A stretch of 64,000 nucleotides of DNA from Phoronis australis. Its lineage: Eukaryota > Phoronida > Phoronidae. Under the pieces are notes generated by a model, which made no database searches, was not told the DNA's origin, and saw nothing but the letters and a program-made list of their open reading frames with translations. The DNA lies in assembly GCA_002633005.1 (NCBI GenBank), contig NMRA01000085.1:913252-977251 (forward strand). The letters are read 5' to 3'. This document shows positions 51,319-63,513 of the stretch, piece after piece. The stretch's first letter is position 1, and each line of letters begins with the position of its first letter. Position numbers and translations under genes: made by a program.

Positions 51319-52163
51319 GGTTCTAACACATTCGAATTTTTGGTTGAGATCATTGAGGCAGCTAACGTGGCAAAAATTCAGATGTAATCATTTTCAATAT
51401 TGTATTGACATTTGGGTGGTGTTTCCACAGATCACGAAACTGTGACAAGAATACACGGCACCACTTTGAATGTACTGAGGACTCATCAGTTGTAGTTACA
51501 CCGAAACATAATTTGGAATGAACTAATGTGACAACTCGACTGTACTTAACTTACTAGGAATTCTTACAAATCATTAATCAACGATCATAATACTGGCAAG
51601 GAGCCACTTATTGATGATTGAACAGAGATCTCACCTGGGAAGTCCAAGAGAAGAAGGGTAAAATTGGACCAATTTTGGACAAAAACGATTGCCAAAATTG
51701 TCCTTTCTTCTTTTTAAAGGCTCCTAAAATTGTTGTGAATGCCCATATTTTTTTCAAAACAATGTTATGTTAACAAACTTGAAAATGGTAAAGGATTACT
51801 TTGGAGAGCTATTTATCATTCAAAAAATAAAATAAAATTTTACTTTTCGACCAAATTGCTCATAGTGAATCTAACTTCTTGTCAGTACGCCCTCTGCATG
51901 CTCACTTTCAATGTAAATTTAACATACCAGGTGCACTCTGAATGATGTAGTGCTTGCTCTAAATGGATAGCCATTTTCCAGTATAGCGAAAAAATGAAAT
52001 AAGCCTTCTTGTACATCGAGTGCAGTGCTTGGTGCACAACCAGTATTTTACTTACCAATGTATGTTTGTGTTTTACATTTTACATGAGAACCTGCCAAAT
52101 AAACCTATCTAGATATACATGTTCCCACGGAAGCAGTTACTTAAGAAAGCGTCAGTAGATTCA

Positions 52164-54603
52164 AGGAGTTTCCCAAAAAAGCTGCGTTTTATATTTCAAT
52201 TAGACTTAACGACAGTCCTGAATAGATAAGGCAGATCATGTTTAGCTCATTTTGTCAGTTGGCAAACTCATCATCCATGATAAGCTACAATCATCTACTT
52301 AGTGCCAACTGGGGGCTGATGGAAACGTCCATATGCATCATTAATACGCCATTAGTGATGGCAAAATGGACAGAATTCCTGCAGAATAAAAATGATAAGT
52401 GGAAATTATAACGAGAGGTGAACAGCAAACAAAACCAGTTTCAGAAACAGCAAAACAAAGATTGCATTGGCAAAAACAAATGCAAATACACGAACGAGGT
52501 CAAAGGCAAATGTAACAATCCACAGATAGGTAAATCTAATTACCAATTTCTCTAAAATGCCTGGAAATATAAATCCCTGTTTTTATAATTAGTATCTTTT
52601 ACATAATTTAAGCATCCTTCAGGAAGCCCTAGAAGGCTGATTTCATCAACTATTCTGTAATGAGTACAAATAGCTCCCAGCCTTCAGCTGCCCAACTTCA
52701 CAGAACACAGGAACAACCTACCGTAGCACAAAATGAAACAGAAAGGGAACTGTGGTATTCTAATAGAACTCCAGTGTAAAAAATGGATCAGTATCAAATG
52801 AAATGTTTTGAAATGTTTAAACAATGGTTATGTAATTAGCTTAAAATACTTTTGACACATTTGCCTATCTGACTATCTGATATGAGACAGATGTGTTCAC
52901 ATAACAGTGGAGATCAAATTGGCAATACCGTTGTTTTGCAATGAATGTACCAGAACTACTTTGCTGTACCTTGGTCATGTGACTCAATTAATGCTGCTAC
53001 AAGGCAAAAATCAAATTCAGTAGCTTTTTCTAGTTTCAAAAAACATTTTCACAAAAAGTATCGAGAGTGGCATAGACAGAGGCTTCGAATTCCCAAGTTT
53101 CTTTCATTTCTACAGCGGATTTTTTATTTATACTTCACTCAGGCTGTTCACGTGGCGGATCACATCCTATATGTATGTACTTGCGCATTAGGCTGCAAGT
53201 TTTCTCTAGTAAAAGAAACAGTTTTAAATGTAGCGATTTATTATTTGAAAAGAAATAACAAAGATAAAAACAACAGTAACTGTGCATTGAACTTGTAACA
53301 TCTCCTGAAAATAGTTAAATAACAACATTTGATATTGTAGTTACCGAGGACTAAGGACTCCGCGCCTAAGTTGCAGACAATAAATATTTAGCAATTGAAA
53401 ACTGAGACAGAAGTGTCATATACAGTATTTAACAGTTTAGTACCAGATGTTACGTTTAGGGCCTGTTAGCATGTCTTACACTGCTACAACTGCATAAGTT
53501 TAAATAATATTCGAAAATTTGATGATAGAACTGGCTAATGACGTCTAGTCGACATTGACCTACCTTTTGAACTTTCCATGTCGGAGGTCATTGTTGAAGT
53601 AGTGCGGGAGGTGAATACGGAAAATGTTATGACATGGCCGCATTGCACTCGACTGATTCAATGCGTATTGGATAAATATTTTTACCGAATTAAAGTAAAT
53701 TTATCTGTAGACAATTGGTTGAATTTACAGATTTGTACGATGAGGTCCTATATAAACTCAACCTGAGAATGTTAAAGCTGTATTTTATCTGATGTCAACG
53801 ATGAATTCTTAACAGAATGACATTTAAAACACCATACTAATCCTATCTTGAATTGTAGTCCAATAAGCCAGCGACTCAAGTCATAGGCTATGTGTATATG
53901 AGGCATTTTCAATCAATTTGCAATTTTAGGGTTGGCCAATCCCAGTAAACTATGAAGGGTTTTCTTAAGTCACCGATGATTTTGGTATTCTTGTTGGGAA
54001 CGGAAAAAGAATCCTATCACGGTACAGGATATTATGAGACCGATTATACAAGACCAAAACACCTCATTCGATTTTCCTTTTTCAGCCAATCAAACGGGGT
54101 GAAATGCAGTATAAAGATCAAAAGTATTTTGCTCGTTAAATAATATCAGGGCTGACGAGTACAGCAGTCGGAAACTTGAGTATGCAGGCAACATGCTTAA
54201 GAAATCAGGACTTCAAATTCAAAGGGTTCAGAAGAGTCCATTACAATCGAGGAAATAACAAAATTTCAAAATGATAAGTCATCCACAAGATAGGGAACTC
54301 TACCACATGTGACTTTAGTTACCATGGCAAATCACGTTGCTCTGTGGGTGTGATTAAACAGTAAGGTAATTGACTAGATCAAGCAGAGACAATTAACTGT
54401 TGCTCTTGGTGATGCTTCACGTGGGTGAAATTGTCAGCACTGACAGCACAATTGTCAGTACTGACAGCACAATCGCAGCCTCTGATGATACATTAAAAAA
54501 TCGCCCATTTAGGACATAATATGGTGGTCATATAAGTAGCACGGATTGTGTGTTTTTACCATTTTCAAGTTCTGTACTCTAGCTACTGTCAGGCAATGGT
54601 GGG
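52164..54603. repeat. N-joined tandem duplication C, copy 1
   Basis: Starts AGGAGTTTCCCAAAAAAGCT and ends GGCAATGGTGGG before the N at 54604. Copy 2 is 54605-57532. The final ~683 bp (53921-54603) match copy 2 base for base as far as I could compare, while the earlier part differs by several percent. That pattern suggests contig ends sharing one haplotype after a haplotype switch. Confidence 0.9.
53577..54090 (+). repeat. Interspersed repeat family R3 (in duplication C, copy 1)
   Basis: Contains GATGAATTCTTAACAGAATG, GCAATTTTAGGGTTGGCCAA and AGAATCCTATCACGG in the same order as 25415-25830. The short frames starting MSEVIVEVV and MKGFLKSP fall inside this repeat and are not considered genes. 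Confidence 0.55.
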
Positions 54604-54604
54604 N

Positions 54605-57532
54605 AGGAGTTTCCCAAAAAAGCTGCGTTTTATATTTTAATTAGACTTAACGACAGTCCTGAATAGATAAGGCAGATCATGTTTAGCTCATTTTGTCAGT
54701 TGGCAAACTCATCACCCCTGATAAGCTACAATCATCTACTTAGTGCCAACTGGGGGCTGATGGAAATGTCCATATGAATCATTAATACGCCATTAGGGAT
54801 GGCAAAATGGACAATTCCTGCAGAATAAAAATGAAAGGTGGAAATTGTAACGAGAGGTGAACAGCAAACACAACCAGTTTCAGAGACAGAAAAACAAAAA
54901 CTCCATTGGGGAAAACAAATGCAAATACACCAATGAGGTCAAACGCCAATGTAACAATCCACAGATAGGTAAATCTAATTAACAACTTCTCTAAAATGCC
55001 TGGAAATATAAATCCCTGTTTTTATAATTAGTATCTTTTACATAATTTAAGCATCCTTCAGGAAGCCCTAGAAGGCTGATTTCATCAACTATTCTGTAAT
55101 GAGTGCAAATAGCTCCCAGCCTTCAGCTGCCCAACTTCACAGAACGCAGGAACAGCCTAGCACAAAATGAAACAGAAAGGGAACTGTGGTATTGTAATAG
55201 AACTCTAGTGTAAAAAATGGATCAGTATCAAATTAGAAATGTTTTGAAATGTTTAAACAATGGTTATGTAATTAGCTTTAAATACTTGTGACACATTTGC
55301 CTATCTGACTATTTGATCTGAGACAGATGTGCTCACAACAGTGGTGATCAAAAACATTGCTTAAGTATTACCGAGTTCCTGCTCCTAATTCTAAAACAGG
55401 ACTGTAGAGAATTTTGAAATGATAATTTAGAAAACTGTGACTGTTACTGCGACGTCACACTGAATATTTAAATCAAAGGATATAAATAGGTAAATAAAAC
55501 AACAAGAATGGATCAACTGAAATTTTCGGATGTAATAACGTCCTTTGTCAACAGAAACAGAAATAAAGTAAAATCAAACACTATATGACAATTGACATTT
55601 TACTTTATTTCTGTTTCTGTTGACAAAGGACGTTATAACATCCGAAAATTTCAGTTGCTCCATTCTTGTTGTTTTATTTACCTATTTATATTCTACATTT
55701 CGTGAAACAATAGTATCCTTGGGAGGATCTGGATCGCCTTATTTAGTTTCAGATTTATTTTCTACGTTATAAATCAAAGGAAAAATGGTATGTTGGCAAT
55801 ACCATTGTTGTGCAATGAATGTACCAGAACTACTTTGCTGTATTTCACTAGAACAACTTGGTAATGTGACTAAATTAATGGTAGACTGCTATAAGGCAAA
55901 AATCAAATTCTGTAGCTTTTTCTAGTTTCAAAAAACATATACACAAAACGTATCGAGAGAGTGGCATAGATGAAGTAATATCTCACGAGACATTATTCTG
56001 CGTATCGACTGAGGCTTCGAATTCCTAAGTTTCTTTCATTTCTTCGGTGGATTTTTTAAATAATTCACACAGGCTGTTCACATGGCGGATCACATCCTAT
56101 ATGTATGTACTTGCACGTTAGGCTGCAAGTTTTCTCCAGTAAAATAAACAGTTTAAAATGTAGCGATTTATTACTTGAAAACAAATAACAAAGATAAAAA
56201 CAACAGTAACTGTGCATTGAACTTGTAACATCTCCTGAAAATAGTTAAATAACAACGTTTGATTTTGTAGTTACCGAGGACTCGGCGCCTGAGTTGCAGA
56301 CGATAAATATTTAGCAATTTAAAACTGAGACAGAAGTGTCACATACCCTAATTAACAGTTTTGTACCAGATGTTACCTTCAGGACCTGTTAGCATTTTAC
56401 TGTTGTTTACACCGCTACAACTGTATTACTTTAAATTATATTGGAAAATTTGATGATCGAATTGGCTAACGATGTCTAGTCGACATTGACCTACCTTTTG
56501 AACTTTCCATGTCGGAGGTCATTCTTGATTGTTGAAGTAGTGCGGGAGGTGAATACGGAAAACGTTATAACATGGCCGCATTGCACTCGACTGATTCAAT
56601 GCGTATGGGATAAATATTTTTACCGAATTAAAATAAATTTGTCTGTAGGTAACTGGTTGAATTTACAGACTTGTACGATGAGGTCCAACATAAACTCAAC
56701 CAGAGAATGTTAAAGCTGTATTTTACCAGATGTCAACGATGAATTCTTAACAGAATGACGTTTAAAAAATCTAATCTTGAAATGTAGTCCAATAAGCCAG
56801 CGACTCAAGTCATAGGCGATGTGTATACGAGGCATTTTCAATCAACATGCAATTTTAGGGTTGGCCAATCCCAGTAAACTATGAAGGGTTTTCTTAAGTC
56901 ACCGATGATTTTGGTATTCTTGTTGGGAACGGAAAAAGAATCCTATCACGGTACAGGATATTATGAGACCGATTATACAAGACCAAAACACCTCATTCGA
57001 TTTTCCTTTTTCAGCCAATCAAACGGGGTGAAATGCAGTATAAAGATCAAAAGTATTTTGCTCGTTAAATAATATCAGGGCTGACGAGTACAGCAGTCGG
57101 AAACTTGAGTATGCAGGCAACATGCTTAAGAAATCAGGACTTCAAATTCAAAGGGTTCAGAAGAGTCCATTACAATCGAGGAAATAACAAAATTTCAAAA
57201 TGATAAGTCATCCACAAGATAGGGAACTCTACCACATGTGACTTTAGTTACCATGGCAAATCACGTTGCTCTGTGGGTGTGATTAAACAGTAAGGTAATT
57301 GACTAGATCAAGCAGAGACAATTAACTGTTGCTCTTGGTGATGCTTCACGTGGGTGAAATTGTCAGCACTGACAGCACAATTGTCAGTACTGACAGCACA
57401 ATCGCAGCCTCTGATGATACATTAAAAAATCGCCCATTTAGGACATAATATGGTGGTCATATAAGTAGCACGGATTGTGTGTTTTTACCATTTTCAAGTT
57501 CTGTACTCTAGCTACTGTCAGGCAATGGTGGG
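54605..57532. repeat. N-joined tandem duplication C, copy 2
   Basis: Same start and end as copy 1 but ~488 bp longer, mostly because of an insertion at about 55353-55792. Unique sequence follows at 57533. Its R3 copy (56509-57020) and M1 copy (57420-57614) mirror copy 1, but only copy 2 continues through the M1 right end. Confidence 0.9.
55353..55792. mobile_element. Foldback insertion present in only one copy of duplication C
   Basis: Copy 1 reads GATCAAATTGGCAATACC across the site (52912-52929). Copy 2 has ~440 extra bases between GATCAAA and TTGGCAATACC. The insert contains a near-perfect palindrome: arm 55480-55574 (TATAAATAGGTAAATAAAAC...) and inverse arm 55597-55691, with a ~22-bp loop and only a few mismatches. 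No clear target duplication. Confidence 0.75.
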
Positions 57533-57614
57533 TATTCGCAACATCATCAGAAGTTTTAGAAAAATGAAAAATATTGGTAATTGATTTCATCTGAAATTAA
57601 TGAGATTTTAGCTT
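57420..57614 (+). mobile_element. MITE family M1 copy
   Basis: Left AAAAAATCGCCCATTTAGGA then CATAATATGGTGGTCATATA; right TCTGAAATTAATGAGATTTT. The same left part is seen at 54494-54603, cut off by the N. Confidence 0.5.
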
Positions 57615-58681
57615 ACCTGAGTAACTGAGCTCTTCTCAAACTTGCAAACAGCCATTTTCTGACAAAATGGTGACATAACGAAATTTGCTTTTTAATATCA
57701 CTGGACGATGACAGACTCAAGACAAAAGAATTTGGGCTTTGATAAGTTATTTCCAATCACCATGTTATCAAATAGCCAATGCTGTGCTGTGGGATATCCA
57801 AATGATTTGCTCAGAAAACTCAACACCACAAAATGTTTGAGAATGACAAAAATTGTGTTTTGTCTTTGACAACTTGGCCCGTCTTACTCATCAGAATTTG
57901 AAATTGAGTCTGAAGGGCCCTTCCCCACCAGACGGAAACCTGTAGCAGATGTGACTTGTGATACTGCGGAGCGTTTTCAGGTAAGGAGAATGTCCCTAAT
58001 TACAGTTGCGACCAATTCGATTGGGACTGTGTAGGTGATTCTAAGTCTGAGGGGAATTTTTTACTCATTGAAGGGGAATTTTGGGGCTTGATGATGGGAA
58101 TTGCGTGTGATTTTGAGATTTTTCGGAGGGATGGAACCGATATTCGGCCCCAAAACTAAGGCATAGAGGACCTTGGTATCACTTAAATCGAAATCACGAC
58201 AGGTTTTTAAATTAGCAACAAGCCGTCATGGTCAAAAGAACAGAAACAAAAGTGAAATTCATTATCTCCACCTGAACATATCGGTCAGCTTTCATAACAA
58301 TCCTCCACGGTTTTTTGGAGACACAGACGCCTGATGTCGAGAAGGAACGAATAGCAACATACACGTATATGTGGGAGCATAAAAACGACAATTATAGCAA
58401 TTATTTTTGAAGAAAAATAAGAGGAGAATTAGCATAGTTAAAAATCTACGACATTCGCAACGTCTATAGATTAATTTTTCATCGTAACTGTTGCAATTCA
58501 AAAGCAGAAATACCATGAGACTGTGCTCAACTAACAGCCAGTATTACAAAGCGCACGCCCACAACAGCAAACGCTGTAGGAACCATCCACCGAGAACCTT
58601 GATAGCCGTTAATAGCACATTCTAGAGTTGATTTTATTTTCCACCTGTAGGCGGAACGTTACACATAGTAAAGCAGCTAAC

Positions 58682-59505
58682 CAGTGTTCTCCACATTATA
58701 AATTCCAAACTCGAAGCAAATGTTGAATGTCAGTTACTGACATTGTTTTGTGTCTACTCATAAGCATGGTCATGCTGGAGGTATTTATATATGGTTTAAA
58801 ACTGCACACTGCACTGGTGTGACCTACTTCTTAGACACTTCAAAGTTTAGCTTTCCTACCAATGCATCTCATAATTTCTCCAAAGCATTTGACAGACCAA
58901 GAGCAGCAAACAAAAGATCAAAAGTTCCTTTAATAATACCAATGCCGATTTTAATATCAATTAGACATATTAAGTACTACTAACATGAGTTCTGATGTGA
59001 CCTAGTTTTTAGTGACACCTGTTGTCAAGTTTAATAAGCTCATAAAGTTCTAACTTGCCACTAGATGTCAGTCAAAATCAAAATTGTCTTTATTAAGCAA
59101 ATTAAATTGCTTTTTTATAGGTTGACTTGCAAAATTTTAAAGTTAGAATGACAAAGTAGATTATTCATTCAATTAAGCAAGCTAGGTGACTCCATGAAAT
59201 GTTTGTTATTTAAAGTTTTTTGCAGATTTTGTTAATTATAATTTAAACTTTTGTAGTGTCTTACGAAGTTATACATATAGTGTTGACTGCCTCTAAAGTT
59301 CTGTATTGGACTTGATGTTGGTTAATCAGGCATTGCTTTAGGGTTGAGGGCTGAAATACCAAGCCAGGACAAAAGTTCAAACCTGACGCAGCACTTTCTA
59401 AACTCGATGCGCATTTTCCAAACTCGACGCGCATTTTCCAAACTCGACGCAGCAAAATCCAAACTCGTTACAGCGTCGACTTAAAACAGGCCGTGGAGAA
59501 CACTG
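58682..59505. mobile_element. DNA transposon T2, 824 bp, same ends as T1
   Basis: Starts CAGTGTTCTCCAC and ends GTGGAGAACACTG, identical to T1, with CTAAC duplicated on both sides (58677-58681, 59506-59510). Near the right end, 20-bp units with core AAACTCGACGCGCATTTTCC (or variants) repeat about five times (59379-59480); inverted, they read GCGTCGAGTTTGG, close to T1's GCGTCCTGTTTAAA. The interior is AT-rich and unrelated to T1. A non-autonomous member of the same group. Confidence 0.8.
59379..59480 (-). repeat. 20-bp subterminal repeats of transposon T2
   Basis: Five diverging ~20-bp units (AAACTCGACGCGCATTTTCC type). Same period and a similar GCGTC..GTTT core as T1, and likewise next to the terminal inverted repeat. 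Confidence 0.78.
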
Positions 59506-62004
59506 CTAACCATAAAACACTCAAAGCACATTCCATTATTGACAAGCAAATCCAGTAACATCATATCAGCTTCATGACGGAAGGTAAAAAAAAAAACAGA
59601 ACAAGTGTAAAACCACAGCTATTTTCAGAAAGCGTTTCAAATCTTTTGAAAACAAATGGTGTAGTAAATTGCTAAATTGAGCTTTCCCTACCTTTATAAA
59701 TTGCACAAGAGCATTAAGCCAACTTAAAAATTGTGTTTATCAACTTCCTTTTATAGCCACTCCTCTTGAAAATTATGTCAAGTGGTGTTTCTACCCTTAA
59801 AGGGCAAAATTAAATAAGATAAAATGAGAATGAATCAGTTTCTTAAGACAGGAAGAATATTCTAATTCTAAACAAAATACAAAATCTGACGATTACATTA
59901 TGAAATTCTGTTTTGCCATTTTTTTCAAGGAAAATAACGATTCAGAAAATTCTAGTCCATTGTGATCTTGGCCTGGACCATGCAGACGACAAAAATGTTT
60001 GGAAAAGTTTTTATTATTTACAGCAAAATATCAGCCTTTGAAAAAATAGAAAAATTACTGTTTGGGCAATGATTTTCATGTAACGTAATTAGTAGAGAAT
60101 AACAAAATGAAATTCATTAGGACATAATCACAGAAAATGAGAAGTGTCAACTTGGCTTATTTTAAGGATTGAATTTCTGTAACCATTGCAAAATCAAAAT
60201 GAAATACTTGACACTTGCCTTAGTATCAGAGTGTCCCAAGGTAATAGCTGTCAGTGAAACAACATTCAATCTACCTTGATACAAATGAAGTCAGTAAAAA
60301 CGCCACATGTATGTTCTAGCATGAAATGATTTTGAGCAAACTGACAGCACAGTTTTTTGACCGCAAGACAAAATTATTACTCTCCGAACATGATGTAGAG
60401 ACTACCTAACGGCAAGATATTAAGAAACAGATGATTTAATATTCATAATGTACATAAGCATTGTAGTCAGCTATTCAAGTAAATGTTTAACGCATGGTCA
60501 ATCTAGAAGACTCCCTGAAGTCGCAAGAAACATCGTCATTGTGTCAGCTCTGTAGGTCTGATGTAAATCAATATTTCTGAACGGATATGAATTACAATTT
60601 GCTCAAGGGATAAAACTACTCCCAGCTTGATGGCAGCATCATTACATAGTGGCTACTTGCATTTATAGGATAAAAGGGCAAACGGTAGAATATAAAAACA
60701 ATAAAAATCAAAATACTCGGAAAAAATGTCTCGAGCACCTCTTAACCCACCAAGAGTATGCGCTTCTAATTCCTCGCTTATATCGCTAAAAATAATTGCC
60801 AAACTGGACATAACCTTTTTCAAACAATGATTACCTGGATAAAAAATGAAAACTTTTACCACAATACTGTTACACACAGCACAAATCAAATCATGAATAT
60901 ACTAAAATTTTAATTAACTTTTATTTTAGTAGAAAAAATCCCAGAATATAATTTCACTGCTCCACCATATTGTGTGTTCAACAGGAGAGTGAAGTTAGTC
61001 TATGACACTCAGCCTCTCACTTTCTTTTAACAGTCTCTTGAGAGCGCGTTAATCATTTACAAAACATCACTTCATAAAACATTCAACACTTTCACTTGTA
61101 TTTCCCTTTATTCTGAAGTAAATAGTACAAAACACATTTCTGCTCCAATTGTAAATCACTTGAAGTTCAAAACTGGAGAAAATGGACGAAATGTAATTTC
61201 ACTTGTGGCCCATATCGATTCTAGACATGTCCACCATGAATGTGTACCAGTAAGATACCAGATATTGATCTAAGGTAGTTCACATCTAGGTGAGGTTACA
61301 GCCTAGAAACAACAATATAGATTTTGTAAGTCATTGACCAATTTTATACTGGCCCTGGGAACAATACATGGATAGAGTAATCCAATCTAGTGAGACCAGT
61401 CCTTCTAACAAAGCTGGTCACACAACAGGATGGTCTTTCAAGTCATCCCTTCTCAATAGGTGGGACCCTGTAATGAGATACACAGTACACAGTCACACCC
61501 ACTGGTTAAGAAAAAACATTGCATTTTCAGTCACACCTGAAGCAAATCCAAATGGTTAAAAGCAATTTAGTGTCGAGCAAACAACTGGAGACTTCTCTGT
61601 GTCTGATGTTTGGAAGTCAACCAAGAAGAGATGGCAAAACCATGGCATTCTGACCACACCCAAACTATGATGGCCAATCCCCTCTTGTTCAAGGCAGGCT
61701 CCCACAGCTCATCATGCATTTTGTTGTCTCAATGAGGTATTCTAAACTATTGGTGAACCGTAGCTTTTGGTACTTTGATCAAAAGTGAACTCAACAGTAA
61801 TCATGTATACACTTTCATAATTTTAAATTTGAATTCCAATTCAAACCATGTTTCCTGTCATCTCACTTTCATTCAATCCCATATCACCAAGTCCAAGTAT
61901 GTATCCCAACAATAAAAGACACCAGCAAAATAATTAACGAAAATTCACAGCCAGTTACGAATTCGTAAGGAGGCAGTAACATCAAACAGGCATTTCACCA
62001 GGCC

Positions 62005-62500
62005 TGGAAAGAAGGCCTTTATCCAGGATTTCGAAAATAGGGTGTCCAAAATGGGGTTCCCAATATTCCAGGGCGTCCATGATTTCGGCGCGTAACCCCC
62101 CCACCCCCAGCATTTCCCCCAAACACAGATTTTTATAAAAAAATGCACTGACCAAGGTTTTTACATCTAAGTTTACAAAACAGCCTTCTGTGGTGAGCAT
62201 TTTTACAAAAAAAAATGTAGACTAAGACTTTTACAATGCTATCAATCAATTGTGAACATAGCAACATTGTATATACTTTGTATATACATTGTATATTTCT
62301 TCCTGATTTGAAAAACAAGCCCCCCCCCCCACTGTGAGCTGAGGCAGAGGCTTCCCAGTATTCATTACAATGTGCAAAGAGTCCAAACTTGAAAGGTTCC
62401 TATTGACAGTGGGCGTCCAAATGATACATTGTGAGTCCTTGCCAGGGCGTCCATATTAGTGCTAGGGCATCCATTTGGACGCCCAGGACCTACGCTGCAT
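62005..62500 (-). repeat. Interspersed repeat family R4, minus copy
   Basis: Inverse of 50797-51318. On the minus strand it opens GCAGCGTAGGTCCTGGGCGT and ends GAAATCCTGGATAAAGGCCT. Several GGACGCCC motifs are spread through it. It has a C-run (62319-62330) where the other copy has different sequence. Confidence 0.7.
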
Positions 62501-62541
62501 AAAGGCCTGCTGGAAAGGTCTTTACGCACTCAGGATTTTCG

Positions 62542-62845
62542 GCAGTGACTGACTATGCAGTTAAAGAAAATCATGCCATAGTCTGGTCTAGTAAACTTCA
62601 ATAACAGATTCTAATCTGAAGATCAAGGATTACATCAGTACCAAATTTGAACCAAATAACATGAACAGAGATGAGGGGGGTTACAAGATCAGCTGACTGA
62701 CTGACTATGCAGTTAAAGAAAATCATGCCATAGTCTGGTCTAGTAAACTTCAATAACAGATTCTAATCTGAAGATCAAGGATTACATCAGTACCAAATTT
62801 GAACCAAATAACATGAACAGAGATGAGGGGGGTTACAAGATCAGC
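62542..62845. repeat. 152-bp tandem duplication
   Basis: Two copies (62542-62693, 62694-62845), identical apart from a few bases at the join where TGACTGACTGAC slippage is visible. Unlike blocks A-C there is no N between them. Could be recent slippage or a local assembly error. Confidence 0.88.
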
Positions 62846-63452
62846 CCTTTGACAAACAGCCTGACAGCAATGATGTACGCTGATGAAGACAGCAGCGACA
62901 ATTGGTTGAAGATAACTTTTTAATCTGAGGTGATTTTGAATATTTGGACATAAAGACGATATCTTTTGTCATTCATTCATTCACTTTCCTGATAAAGTTC
63001 TTTGCTAAAATAAGCCAAAGTGGGAAGAAAAAAAATTTCAAGACAGTAAATTAAGAAAAAAGAAAGGTATATATACACAGGAAAATAATGGCAGCCAAAT
63101 TTCGGTTGATTTGTAAGATTTTCAAGAAGAAAACTGGAAATCACTGTTTCAGTTTTCTAAATCATCATCTTATTTTCGTTTTATGCAACTTTTGATTTTT
63201 TCATGACAGCAACTCCTGGAAAAGCAGATTCTTTTATTAAAAGCCAATTCCTAACAACATTTTGAAGAACAAAGCACACTATCTGAAAGTTCCATATGAA
63301 TACAAAGAGATTTCAGACATATGATGTTCTAAACTAACCATATTTAGCCAAACAACCTGCATAACCACAAAACCAAAAAATTCCCAGTAAAATGACTCAT
63401 AGTCATGCATTGACATAGCAACTAACTTACAAGTCAACATTACATTAATGGG

Positions 63453-63513
63453 GGCACCCGTTGGCACGGCACCCGTTGCATGGCATCCGTTGGCATGGCA
63501 CCCGTTGGCATGG
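63453..63513 (+). repeat. 15-16-bp minisatellite
   Basis: Four units of the type GGCACCCGTTGGCATG with small changes. Short and of low complexity. Confidence 0.85.

Noticed and set aside
54782-54985. Hydrophobic minus-strand frame resembling a membrane protein
   Set aside because: Lies in duplication C; the allelic copy near 52350-52550 does not keep the frame intact.
53578-57072. Paired open frames (MSEVIVEVV.., MKGFLKSP..) repeated twice, like a duplicated gene
   Set aside because: They sit in repeat family R3 inside an N-joined assembly duplication; the identity reflects allelic overlap, not selection.
57603-57660. Candidate first exon (MAVCKFEKSS.. then GTAAGC donor, minus strand)
   Set aside because: It ends in phase 0, not the needed phase 1, lacks a hydrophobic signal and overlaps the end of an M1 MITE.
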